Assembly (NCBI GenBank): GCA_022747635.1
Contig: JAKTNV010000003.1
Coordinates: forward strand, 93,040,790 to 93,104,789
Reading direction: 5' to 3'
Source: Hetaerina americana
Lineage: Eukaryota > Arthropoda > Insecta > Odonata > Calopterygidae
Length of the DNA: 64,000 nt
Numbering within the stretch: the first letter of the stretch is position 1; every line of letters starts with the position of its first letter. The notes under the pieces were generated by a model, which made no database searches, was not told the origin of the DNA, and worked only from the letters and a program-made list of their open reading frames with translations. This document shows, piece by piece, positions 35,351 through 47,064 of this stretch. The position numbers and the translations under genes were made by a program.

Positions 35351-35882
35351 TCAAACACGAAATCCCGCCAAACGGCGAATAAATACTCATATATACAGAA
35401 ACAGATATAAGGAAAAGGGATAGGAACACATATAAAGGACGAACACAATAGAGGTGGGGAAGGCGGAATCGAACGGATCACAGGAGTAAAAATTTTTCCT
35501 CAACCGGGACAGTCCCGGTTGAGGAAATATTTTTACTCTTGTGATCCGTTCGATTCCGCCTTCCCCACCTCTATTGTGTTCGTCCTTTATATGTGTTCCT
35601 ATCCCTTTTCCTTGTATCTGTTTCTGTATATATGAGTATATATATATATATATACACATTCAAAAATACGAAATCCCGCCAAACGGCGAATAAATACTCA
35701 TATATACAGAAACAGATATAAGGAAAAGGGATAGGAACACATATAAAGGACGAACACAGTAGAGGTGGGGAAGGCGGAATCGAACGGATCACAAGAGTAA
35801 AAATATTTCCTCAACCGGGACTCGAACACCGGATCTTTCCACTTGCCGGGCGGATGCTCTTAACCACTTGAGCTATCGAGGA
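35348..35882 (-). mobile_element. Three-copy tRNA-derived SINE array, family 2
   Basis: Copy A (35348-35510, minus) and copy B (35512-35640, plus) are head to head around a single base at 35511, with both tRNA heads cut at the same point in the T arm. Copy C (35655-35882, minus) is full at the tRNA end. All share the body from ATAAATACTCATATATACAG to GAATCGAACGGATCACA, and tails that run into TA repeats through a CATTCAAA junction. A and C are direct repeats; A and B form a 129-bp-arm palindrome. Confidence 0.85.
35808..35882 (-). tRNA. tRNA-like head of SINE copy C (not a functional tRNA)
   Basis: On the minus strand the 75 nt fold as a cloverleaf: a 7-bp acceptor stem (TCCTCGA with TTGAGGA, one G-U), D stem GCTC/GAGC with GG in the loop, anticodon stem TCCGC/GTGGA, loop CCGGCAA and T arm with TTCGAGT. 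A box TAGCTCAAGTGG and B box GTTCGAGTCC are good. Against function: C instead of U at position 33, one extra T in the T stem, and no 3' end suited to processing. The nominal anticodon GGC would be Ala, but the acceptor stem lacks the G3-U70 identity pair. Confidence 0.75.
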
Positions 35883-36133
35883 TAGTCAATTTACCCTGAG
35901 ATCCGTGGGTCTAATATGTCGCCAAGCGCCCCGATTCTTTCAGCCAAGAGATGGCGTCAGGAGGCAGTTTCACCCACCAAAGGAGAAATAGACAATACAC
36001 AAGGAAAGGAAAGGACAGTGGGTTAGAATTCATACAACATCATACAGGAAAGGAACAGTGCGTTTCGTGGCACGCATAGCCAGAAGGAAGAGATGAGCCA
36101 CATAGGCCAAATACACGCAAATATCAGTCATGT

Positions 36134-36165
<32 letters not shown>

Positions 36166-36535
36166 TTTTTTTCGAATACCAATTTAATACCTTAAGAATT
36201 AATATGACGGAATGGAAAGTCTATGCAGCATACGTGTTACATGCACAACAATCATTAATCATTATCCTATATCAAAATTATCAATCTATCAGTAATTATC
36301 TTATATAAGTCTACATCCCTCTTCCATGGTAGCTTACTTTTTCATGCTCCTAATCCATAAAGAACTTTCCTGTCGCAATTCAGAAATCCGAAGTAAGTTG
36401 AAAAATCTAGAAAATTATCATTCAATTTTTAGACGGAATACATGGGACCTTTTTTGACCTAAACGCAGTTTTACGTTTTACCTTTCAAGGAATCGATTAG
36501 AGGTGTTTCTCGTAAGGTTATTAGGCAATGGCGAC
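35883..36535. other. SINE 5' flank, short TA tract, then unique DNA
   Basis: 35883-36125 is mixed-composition sequence 5' of the SINE head and could belong to a larger composite element. A (TA)n tract follows at 36131-36161. No gene. Confidence 0.4.
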
Positions 36536-36539
36536 ATAC

Positions 36540-37230
36540 AGTGACCAGAAAATGGGCGTAATTGAAAAGAATAGTGGTGCGATTTGAGGTGGAGGAGGGC
36601 TGGATCCGCTAATGACCTTATCAGTCAGACGCGACCCTGAACAATGCAATATACGGAGGTTAACGATTCGCCAGCGCCAGTGTTTACGTCGACCGCTGAC
36701 GAGGGAAGAGGAAACGAGAGGAGGGCGGGGGGTTAGGAGGCCGGGGACGAAAATGGCAATCGGAAAAACTGGTAAAGTGAAGTAGGGATAGTGAGAGGGG
36801 AAAGATGGAGGGGAACTAACTGCCATAGATTGGGAGGAGTCCGAGTTATTTCAAACGGGCCGAGATCGAACGGCTAAAGGGAGGGGGTTGGTGGCTGATA
36901 GCGCGATTGCTACATTGAAGGATTGGGATGGAGGAAAGGAGCCCTGGAGAGTGGCAGAGGAAGATAGCGCCGGGCGTTGGATGGATTTGGTTAGTTATTG
37001 TGGGAGGGGAGGGAGGGTGGTGCCGGAAGAGCGGTGGCGGGCGGGGTGCGATCCGGGGTCGGGGGACGCGAGAGTGGCAACGGGGGAGCACGGCTGTCAC
37101 TTTATGGAGTGTGTGCGGGTGCCGATCGAAAATCGGGAAAGAGATGGGGCGGAGAGGAGAAATGGGAAAGAGGGAAGGGGTGGCGAGAGAGAGAGACTGA
37201 GGGACTGGGTGAGAGGTGGGAAATGTAATT
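36540..37230. other. Purine-rich island
   Basis: G and A dominate the plus strand, most strongly at 36690-36800 and 36880-37230. Gly/Arg/Glu-rich frames overlap in three registers and are artefacts. Confidence 0.65.
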
Positions 37231-37234
37231 GAAA

Positions 37235-37619
37235 AGCATCGGGCACCTGTCGGGTGATGGAAGTCACAAAACGCGTCCCAGTCGGTGATTACAGAACAAA
37301 GATAACAATTCGAGTCCGGGAGCGTGTTTCTCAGTTACGTGAAACACTGACTAAACGCCACGAATGGACAAAGCAAACATTTTCTAGCTTCGTATGATCG
37401 TTTCATATTGGTTTCTTGACCAACCTCCTTTTAATTGCACAGAATATTTTCTTTCGAAATCAATCTATTTCTTGTAACTTGCTGAGCTTATAAATATTTC
37501 ATATTACTTTATTTTGAAATTCCAAGCCATCCTACAAGTTGTTGTGTGAGCTGTCACTAGTTACCTGTACATAATAAAGTTGATGGTTTCCGGCGGTACT
37601 TTATGGACTTTGCTGGAAA
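37235..37619. other. Unique DNA, no gene seen
   Basis: Nothing recognised. Confidence 0.5.
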
Positions 37620-37784
37620 TTTTGGTTGAATAAGGTACACTTTGCTATTGCACAATTGAATTTAATAGCTTACGACCATAGTTTTGACGGTTTACGTCTG
37701 ACAATGACGTTAATCGTCAAAACCATGGTCTTAAGCTATTTAGTTTTAATGTGGAAAAATAAAGTGCACCTCATTCAACCAAAA
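37620..37784. mobile_element. 165-bp fold-back (hairpin) element
   Basis: Two arms of about 79 bp (37620-37698 and 37706-37784) are inverted copies, about 75-80% alike by eye, around a 7-base spacer TGACAAT. The ends read TTTTGGTTGAATAAGGT and, inverted, TTTTGGTTGAATGAGGT. The best-conserved inner block is GTTTTGACG. No coding capacity; probably a fold-back MITE. Confidence 0.75.
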
Positions 37785-39025
37785 AAAGTTATATGTTATT
37801 ATTAGGACGAGATCCTTATCGCCAATAATTATAACCTTTCTGCCATCAATAATACATAATGAATTAAGAGCTAGGATCGTTGTGTTAACGTTGTTCTGAT
37901 TATAAATTATGACAAAAGTGTTAATGACATATAGTTGCTACGTTAACCTTTTAATATATCCGTTCACATGAGAGGAAAATGGTAGTTGCTGCGGCCCCTT
38001 GTGCAGCGTTGTATCGCAATTGTAGTTGTAATGTGAATGCCAGGATTGGAATGGCATTATCATCCGCATTTTAATCTCTTTTCAGCGCAACTGTAGGCCT
38101 CGTACTTCCATTTTGCGCTTGTATGACTTGACCCTAAAAAAATGTCACCACGTCCGCAGTAAAAGGAGGATTTTCGAAATTTGAGGGTATGTGAGGACGG
38201 GATCGGCTTTATTTTTTAGGAAAATCCTCGTTTTTAGAGCTTCCTCCCTCTTCCCGCTAATCCTGTCCTTCCATCGCCGAGCAGCCCGGCTCCTGTTCTC
38301 CCACCACGCTTCCCAATCTTCTACCGCTCCCTAAATCCCACCGAGATGTACTTACGTTCATCCTGCTTAAACGAACGTGGCATTAGTGATAGTGAGTACG
38401 TGATGAGATCTCCATCAATGACGTTAGACCGCATAAGGGGTCGATCATTTGATTTTAATCCCTAAAGTTCAAATACTAAACTTAATGGGTCTCAAAAACT
38501 ATTCATCTTATCTGTTCTGAAGTTGTTAAGACGTAATCTGGCGAGTGTTGTATAAATTTCAGAAAAAGCACTAAAAGTGTTTAATATACTTTTGTAGTCT
38601 GTTTATCGCAAGTGTTTTCATTTTGATATCACCTAATTTAAATACTTTTAAGCGTGTTAATCAAAAGAAATAATGTCCAGCTTGGTGGAGGTTCTTGGAT
38701 CAGTGGCTGTAGGGAATATAGATTTTATGGGGAAATTCTTATCCGATTGCAAAATGAAAATAATTAGTAAGTCGTTTGAAAAATTTGCTGAAGTACTTGA
38801 TAACGTCTTTCCTCCTCTCGTCAAACAAAGCAAAATTTGCATGACATTAGATTGTACGAAATGAATTGCATTCTTAGTGATTTGACAGCGTGGACACTCT
38901 GGATGATTGAAGAAAACGCATTCCGTCAAACGGAGAAGTTGAAAAGGGAAGTAGATGTAGGAAAACATTTAACAGGAGAGAGACTCTCCAAGAGTATTGA
39001 GTGGGTTTTAGGTAAACGCGGCAAC
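37785..39025. other. AT-rich DNA with a short pyrimidine block
   Basis: Pyrimidine-rich at about 38220-38340. Two short plus-strand frames (38673-38864 and one beginning at 38837) are open but show no family signature. Confidence 0.45.
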
Positions 39026-39029
39026 TTGT

Positions 39030-39770
39030 TGCGAGCAAATTTCCTTCCTCGCCCTCCTCCTCTTCCAATTCCTCCACCGTCCATCTCATGCCCGGCGCAC
39101 ATTCACCGTCAACACATTTCCCTTCTTTCGTCTCTCAAAATATCCGCAATCACTGCACTCGCTACAATCCCACATCCACGCTCACACCAGCACTCAGGCC
39201 AACCGAGATCCGTCCCCATTCGCCCCAAACCATTTCATTCCCATTCTACCCATCCACCCTTCTTCCCTTTTTTCACGCGAATTAGTAGCGTGTTAAAATC
39301 ATTGCTGAGCTCTCCAGCCAATCTCTCTTTCTCTCCTCCCACTCTTCCATCCCCCGCTCTCTCTCTCTCCCTCTCTCACCTCCACGAATTCCCATCCGCT
39401 CTCCCTTTCTTTTATTCTCCCCCCCCCACCCTCTTAAGCCTATTAATTCCGAGACTTTGAATGGTGAGGCTTGAATCAATGCTTAAGGATTGTGGAGTGG
39501 AAATTGCGCCGTCGGTGAACGTATCTAGCCAAATGCGCGAGAAGGGGTTCGTGGAGCGAAGTTGAAGTTGGGAGTGTTGGGAAAGGGGGGGACGGAGATG
39601 AAGAGGGAGGGGGGATCAGATGGTGAGAGAACGGAAGGATTTGGCGGAGAAGGGTTTCTAGGATCAGTCCCTACGAGGGCAGCAGGGTGTGGAAAAAGGA
39701 GAGGTGGGAGAAGGACGGGCTCGATAAAGAGAGACAGAACGTCCCGCGAAAAAGCACTTTGCCCGGCGAA
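39030..39770. other. Pyrimidine-to-purine switch island
   Basis: Pyrimidine-rich at 39030-39450 and purine-rich at 39480-39770, switching near 39465. The 207-codon frame ending at 39460 is Pro/Ser/Leu-rich and produced by the pyrimidine block. Confidence 0.65.
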
Positions 39771-39774
39771 TTCA

Positions 39775-41815
39775 AGATGACATTTGACCTTAAAGCTTTG
39801 AGCCCAAGTAAGCGCTTAGTGTAAAAAAAAGTCTGTTGACTGCTCGTACTGGACATTTACCGTACCCTCTGCTCTGGCTGAGAAAAGGGATAAGAAATTA
39901 TTATAAAAGAAGCTAAGATTTTTTTAGATCCTCTTTGAAGGCGGATTCAGACTTAAAATGTATTGTCCCGCATCACATCCCGTAAAGGGGGCACACAAGG
40001 TTTACATGTATACGAAGGAATATGCGATTATTGAATTCTTCTTCCTTGGCATTTTCTTTGTACTCAGCATACACTTTCACCCATGATTTATGTTTAAGTC
40101 TAAAAACTAAAATAAAAATAGATGGAGACAGGCAGAAAATTCCATTTTCATGTGTCAGCTTGTGCTTCTCAGCAGAGTCATGTACTTAAAGAATAAATGT
40201 GGTGTGAACATCCATCCGAAAACCTACACTTTCTTCTTCTTTATCATTTTCAGTTATTTTTGTTTTCATATTTGACATTTAAACAAAACGAATACGGAAT
40301 CCAAGGCGAAGATATCATCAAGTCACAAGCTTCTGTGGCGGATTATGAGAACTGCGTAAACGGCCAATTATTTTTCTATAGGAAATAAATTACGAATTCA
40401 TCTAATTTTACATAGTTAATGACGTAAATCAGTCAACTTTTATTTTAATTACTGTAGTTCTATAAGTATGGCCATCTGAATCAACCGTGTCTATTGGATC
40501 TTTCGAATGAATCCCATTAATGAAATTTATTAATGGTATAAAATAATGATGAAGTAAAAATCATCTAGAATGGAAACAGCTACCAGATAAAATGATGGCA
40601 TCATGTCAACCAATCAGGAGCTAATTTCTGCTTCGACGATTCGGCAAAAAGTGTGATTAAGACTATATTTGTACATGATCGACATGTTAATGCTAAAACT
40701 AACTGGGGTAAAGTTTATTTGCGAGAAGGTAGCATTTAAATTAGCAAGTCAATATTATTTCCCTTGTGAATATAAAATTACGTATGCGATATGTGCACCT
40801 TAAATGCTATTTAAAGTATTTAGACTATAGTAGCCAATACCAAATACTCCATTAGAAAATAATTCATTTAATTGAGGTAGAGGGAGGTCTAATTTCGTAA
40901 TAACCTGTAATTTTTAATTTTGTCATACATGTCTTCCGTTACAATATATATTGTTTGAATAACGTATATACGTTACCTATTGCAAATTTATGACGAATTT
41001 CCCTTATTAATTAGTGGGAATTAATGATTGTGACTTTTTAATGAAATATTTTAAAGAGTCACTTCATGGAAAAACAGCATTTGTGAGTTTGGAATGGAAC
41101 CCGCTGGCCTTGGGAGTCGTCTGGTCAGCTATGAAATGCAATTGAAGTATAAAAAAGCATAATCGGATTAATATCCTGGCATTTGGCTACATTGGGTCAT
41201 CTATGGCATGCCACTGGAAATTGCCTGGCATAATTGGATATCAAAATAACACGACTAATACCTTTATTGCGAGCATACCACCGATTATCTAAAGGAATTA
41301 TTGGACATACTACTACTACTATATTTTCCAAATTTCCAGCATGCGCATTTTTCATTATAAAAATCCTGAACAAATTGGACCCAATGATGAGCCTGATTTT
41401 TTTGATTTTGCTTGCGGGCTCTAATTTTGCATGGATGTGAGCCTAACTGTTGTGGCTGATTCAGCGATGATTGTAGAAAATGCGGCGGATCTGAGAGGCT
41501 GAGTGCAGAGCAGTTAAAAAATACTGCCGGGGGGAGAAAGCGAGTTTAACACCGGGTAGAGGGAAGAAATCAAGAGTGGATCGGAAAAATAACAGATTAG
41601 TGCGAGTTAGCCCAAATGAGCTGACAGGGAACATTCCCTGCAAAGTAAAAACTGGGGTAGTATAGTTTAGCTGAATAAACAGTCCCGTGACATGAAGAAC
41701 GATTGTAAATCAATTTTAGACCTAAATCCATCTCCTACGAGTCGTACTCGTGCTAATTACGTATCACGTAAAATTATTTTTTATGTTTTTTTAAACCATT
41801 AAATATCCATATTTA
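39775..41815. other. AT-rich unique DNA, no gene seen
   Basis: A small perfect hairpin CCATTAAT/ATTAATGG lies at about 40512-40535. Nothing else recognised. Confidence 0.55.
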
Positions 41816-41819
41816 AGCA

Positions 41820-43200
41820 ACGCTTAAGATCTTCGAGAGGGATCAAAGGGAATGAGAAATCAGTGGGGAATAATGAAAGGGTAGAGAGGGGTCTCCGACG
41901 GGGAAGGGATGAGAGAGAGAGAGTGAGAGGACGATTTCCATCATGCGTGGAGGCGTGGGGGCAACGGGAGAATGGGGGCAACGGAGGGAAAGGATGGTCG
42001 TCATGGGACTTAGGAAATAGAGATTGATATAAAGAGTTAGTGTGGAGGGACTCCAGGTTCAGCAAGGGCGATGTTCGCATTTTGGTGTTAGAGAGGGAGG
42101 GTGAAGAAGGTCTGGGAGGGAGAGCGGTGAAGGGAAGAGGAAGGAGAGAATGACCTTATTAGGACGAGATCGAGGCCATCAGCAGCCGAGCCTGCACATG
42201 ATTCGAAGTGGTGCGATAAAATTACTGGAATAAAAGGGAAAGCATTCCTCTTTCTGCGCTGCACAAGAATAATAATGGGTGAGTAGACATTTCCATCATT
42301 CGCGCTCATGACGGGGGTGGCAGTTAAAAATTTGAAAACATACCCGCCGCACGAAAAAAAGAAGTTTTACTTTTTGAATGACTTAATTTCTTTCTGAAGG
42401 GTGGGAGTGCTCGATAGGTATTCCTAATGATTTCCGAATGCATTAGGGACACAATCGGCGAAGATAGTACGCCGTAACGCCCACGATATAAAGAAATCGT
42501 TAATTGAAAAAGTAATCAAACTGGAAAAAAGCCCAATCAAGAGAATTTACTTATTGGTGGGAAGGGTAGAGGAGAGCGGTTCACGGTTAGAGTGCGGAGA
42601 TAGAGCGGGGAGGTGGGGCCAAGGGATGTGGAGAAGGGCAAGGGGGAGAAAAGGGAAATGGCGGACGGATAGATAGAGGCTTGGGGATGGGATGAAGGGT
42701 GGGAAAAATCGGCAGGGAAGAAGAGGGTGGTTGGCTGGAAAGGGTTTTGGAGGGCAAGTTGGGAGGGATCAGGGGATTGAGGGGAGGGAGGATGGTCGTA
42801 ACTCGATTAGGCGCGGGAGGAGGGAGGGTAGGGGCGTGCCTAGTGGGCCATGTTAAAGCCCCGGGCTGATTACCTCGCTGTACTCAATTTTCATCAATGT
42901 CATTGTTCCAGCAAAAGGAAAAGGAATTTGAGTGTGCGTGGGAAGAGGTAGGAGAGGGGTAGATGGAGGAGTGTAGTGGGGGAGGGAGAGGCAGATTCGG
43001 CGTCTTTTTGATGGTAGGGGGGGATGAAAAGCTGCGGGGTAGGGGGTTGAAAAGGAGAGCGGAGGGGAAATCGGATATCGCTGGCGGCGGCTTGGGGACC
43101 AGCAGTGAAAAAAAAGCGTAACGAGCCGGGGCAGTTTTTGCGGGGGTGTGGGACTCGGGCGGCGAGAGGAGGCAAAAGGGGTCCGGATTATGGCGGAATT
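41820..43200. other. Series of purine-rich islands
   Basis: Purine-rich blocks at about 41820-42180, 42550-42840 and 42910-43200 on the plus strand, separated by mixed DNA. No gene. Confidence 0.65.
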
Positions 43201-45835
43201 AGTCGCACGGCTGCTGCCTTCCCTCCTTATTCGCACTCTTCGGAAGCCGGGACGATCAGTCCTCTGCGCGAACGTTTGGCGTCCTATTAATTGATTTAAG
43301 CTACATTTCCCAAGTTGTTCGTGAGGGGGCCGATGGGGGAAGCAAATTTTAATCCGAGTCTCCCCGTTTGCTCGCCTCACCTCCGTCCGCAGAGAGCTTG
43401 ACCGATTCGCCTATTTTCCTTTGCGGGGATGGATGGTAAGGCGTGGTGCGCGGCGTCGCCCCGTGAGGTTTCGTGGACAGGCCGACGGCGCCCAGCAAAC
43501 TGTATGAAGAGGGAGAGGGATTCGTGGACAAGGTCCCCATCATCCCCCGGTGAAACGCGCATGTAGTTATCACTTGTGATATCTCTTCATCAGCTGATGA
43601 AAGGTAAAATCTATGAAAGCCAGCAGATTTTTTCCAACAATTCGAAAACACTTCCCCCTTGAGCCCCATCCATACATTTCAATGTTTTCCCTCAAGTGCA
43701 TGGAAGAAGTATGTCAGAGAAATGAAGGAACGGCAAGGTAGAATCTCCTCATTTCTCAGAATAAATACTCAACGTAGGAGCCAGTAACATAAGTCATTTA
43801 CCTACCCACAAGTTCGCTTTTATCAATCGCTGTATAGTCTGACTTTGATGATTATATCTCTGAGTAACCAATACCTCAGTGAATTAAATCGTCACATAGG
43901 CATCTCGTCTATAAATTGCAATTGATACAATTTTGGATCTATTTGAAACTCAAGCAATTGCAATTTGATTTGCTTTAGTAATGATACTGAGGCACTATGT
44001 GCCAGGTTTCCTTTAGCAGCTTGAAACATTTAATGGAAACGTGATTTAATTTATAAAATATTGATTTGAGATTTTTTTTAATGTTTTGGTAAGTATATCT
44101 ATTAGATACTTTTATTTTCCTATGATTTATTGTCCTACATATTTCCAATGCAGGCGTAAAAAAGTGAAAAAATATCTAATTTAGCGAACAAAATGATTTT
44201 CACCCTTATTTTTTCAGGATTTGACAGTTTTTTTCAAAATAAAAATATTTAAATGTCCAGAATCAAGCTTATGCTAGATTTGTTTTTCACACCTGTTATA
44301 TTTTAAACAGTACATGTAGAAGTCTTTCAAATAGACAAAACCTCGACTCTAAATAGCTGTCAACTCAGAGTATCCTCTAAAGAACACAGTCAATAGCCTA
44401 AAAATAGCGTCCTAACTCTTTCATTTCACTGCTTAAGAACCTTCCCTTCACCAAATAAAATACATTCACCTACCGCAGCTTTACAAAACTTCTTGTATTT
44501 TCTTTAAGATATTTCTAAATTTTAAGGCCTGGTTATGCTTGTAGAAAATATCTGGTAAACTACTCCCGTTTAAGTGTAGACGTGTTAAAAGCGTGTTCTT
44601 TCACGTAATGGCACTTAAAAAGTATCGCAATTAAAACCTTCATCCATGTTATTAATATTTTACTTCTACTCACAATTGTGCTTTTAACCGTTTTATAACA
44701 AAAGCCAGAATGACAGTATATATTTTTGTGTGTTCAGAATATTGTTTAATATTATTGAACCACTGAACACCTATGCATACATCTAATGATATCAGGCTGC
44801 TCTAGGTGGTGGGGTAAAGGTGAAGTTCAAACTGGAAATAATTTTATTTTCAATAATTTATGAATAAAATGTTAGACACTACGGATAGATCTAATTGAAT
44901 CCATGGGAGTAACCATAGTTACAAACTGCTATACAAGCGTCCCACTATTAATACTTTAGTTGGTACTGTATACATAAGGGGCGGGGCAATAGCAATATTC
45001 ATGGCATAATAAGAGTTGTACAAATTGTAATAGAAGGAAATTTTGCACTTTGATACAATGGATTATGTCCTAAAACTCGGTGGTAACTTTCATGATCCCA
45101 TATTATTTGTGGAAGATATTAATGTAACATCTGTGCTTTCTGAAATGTATCTCTCTATATTTGCTTTCATGATTCCTCCTGCCACGTTATGGTGGGGTTT
45201 ATGATGCACTCGTGATATCTCCAAAACATAGGTCTTTTTTCCAATGATATGTTTATTCTGAATTTCATATTGACTGATAGTGATAGCTACGTTAGTCCTG
45301 GTTTCATTGCAGTCACGCTACTGTACTTTACATAGTATATTTTTACGAATCTAAATTCTCTTCATTGAGATTGTCTGTAAATGCAAGCTAAGCAGTGATT
45401 TATATCATATAATGAATAATAAATGACTATTTTTTGCATATTTAAGTTTTTACTTAATAATTTCTAAGGAGTTATATTAAAGAAAAACACAGTATAAAAC
45501 GTAACATAACCAATGTCATGTAATCTACGCATTTTCAGAGAGTATTACACTTGGATAGCATGACTGATCTTGAAAATACTACTTATGCATTAATTTTATT
45601 TTTGCGTGGTCTCTTGACTGCGTATATTAAACGCATTTTATTTGTTATAATCTTTGGAATGGGTGGAATGTTCTATTTCTGCCTCAACGTTTGGCAAAGG
45701 GGACAATTTGAAATTAACGCCTCCATTTTCCATCTGCAAAAGGAACTTTTTGAGCGTCATGAATGCTTTAAACGGTCAAAGAAATGGACAAACCTGCTCA
45801 TGATAAGAAGAATTCCTTGTGCATACTGTGAGAAA
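43201..45835. other. Mixed then AT-rich unique DNA; one low-value open frame
   Basis: 43200-43680 is GC-richer and mixed, the rest AT-rich. A plus-strand frame at 45551-46177 (208 codons) starts in AT-rich DNA with hydrophobic sequence and then enters the pyrimidine island. I find no domain in it and do not call it a gene. Confidence 0.45.
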
Positions 45836-45839
45836 ATAT

Positions 45840-47060
45840 TTCTTTACTTCTTTCATCTCCCTTTCCTTCTGGCAGAGCGACTCTTTGCCATCTCACTCTT
45901 TCTCTCTCGTCGTCCTATCTATTCCAGTCCCACGCACCACCTCCCACATTTTGCTGTTTCTTTCATTTTGACTTTTTCCGCGCCAAAAGCTCTCCTTTCG
46001 TCCACTATCATAACCTTCTCGCCCGTCCTAACGTTCCATCTTGCTCACTCTCCTTCCTCGGCGTTCGCTTTCACCCAAATATTCTACTCTCTACCGCGCC
46101 CCCCTTTACGTCGCTTTGGGTATCACTGTAAGGGCTGGAATTTTAGTTTGCGCTCCATTAACTCCACTTCATTTTAATAAATCCACCTGTCTGTCTCTAC
46201 TCTCCTCTTAATATTTCTCCCTTTACTCCCCTTTCTAACACCTCCCGGCCATTCCCTCCCCACTTCCCCCTTTTCACTGTCTCCATCCTTGCATCCAACG
46301 TCTTATTCTCTCTCTTTCTCATCCTCCAATTCCCATCCTAGCAACCCCACCTTCCCACTCCCAGCTGCCCCTTGCGTCCTTCCTGTCCCTTGACATCACT
46401 TTCCTTCCGTCAGGCGCTGCGTCTACCTCTGTATTTTCATAACCTTTCCTCTTTTTACCCTCTTCTCAACCCACCCACCCATCGGCCTTTTTACTTCCAC
46501 CTTGTCTCCTTTTCCTGACTCGACGTCCATCCCCACCTTCTTCCCTCACCCCAACCTTCCCCCCAACATCCTCTCCCTTTACCATCAACCAACCACCTCC
46601 AGGGCTTCCCCTCTCCTCTCTGAGCCCGCTGCTAACGCCACTCCACCTCTCATTATCTCCCCGCTCTTTCCCCATAGGGGCCGACACGCTGTCGCTTCCC
46701 TACGCCTCGGTGCTTGCCTTCGTTACAAGCCCAATGCAGCGCCACCTCGCTTTTCCAGCTTCGCTTGGCGCACGTATGTTCGTACATACATGCGTACTCA
46801 CACGGGCCTCGCCTACCTATTTCGCCTCCTCCTATCCTACCCTTTCACTTTCGTCTCCTCTCACGCCCAACTCCCCCCCCCCAAACCTCACCCTACTCCC
46901 TCTCTAACTATTCCTGTTCACCCCCACCCCTTTACTTTCTCCGACCCCGACTCCATCCGACCACATCTCTTCCTCAGTTCCCTGCGTCGCACATCCCGTT
47001 CAATCTCGCAAACCCTCGCTCTCTTCTCCCTTCTCTTCAAGCCTTAACTTTGCCCCGAGC
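45840..47060. other. Longest pyrimidine-rich island
   Basis: About 1.2 kb dominated by C and T on the plus strand, with a less skewed stretch near 46670-46820. It produces Pro/Ser-rich frames of up to 181 codons in several registers; none looks real. Confidence 0.7.
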
Positions 47061-47064
47061 TCCA

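Noticed and set aside
35808..35882. Functional tRNA-Ala gene
   Set aside because: C33, an extra T-stem base, no G3-U70 pair, and a body repeated in neighbouring copies show it is a SINE head.
38837..39460. 207-codon plus-strand frame
   Set aside because: About two thirds of it is the pyrimidine island at 39030-39450; the N-terminal part matches nothing I know.
45551..46177. 208-codon plus-strand frame
   Set aside because: The first part is hydrophobic without a recognisable family and the rest enters a pyrimidine island. No splice or promoter context.
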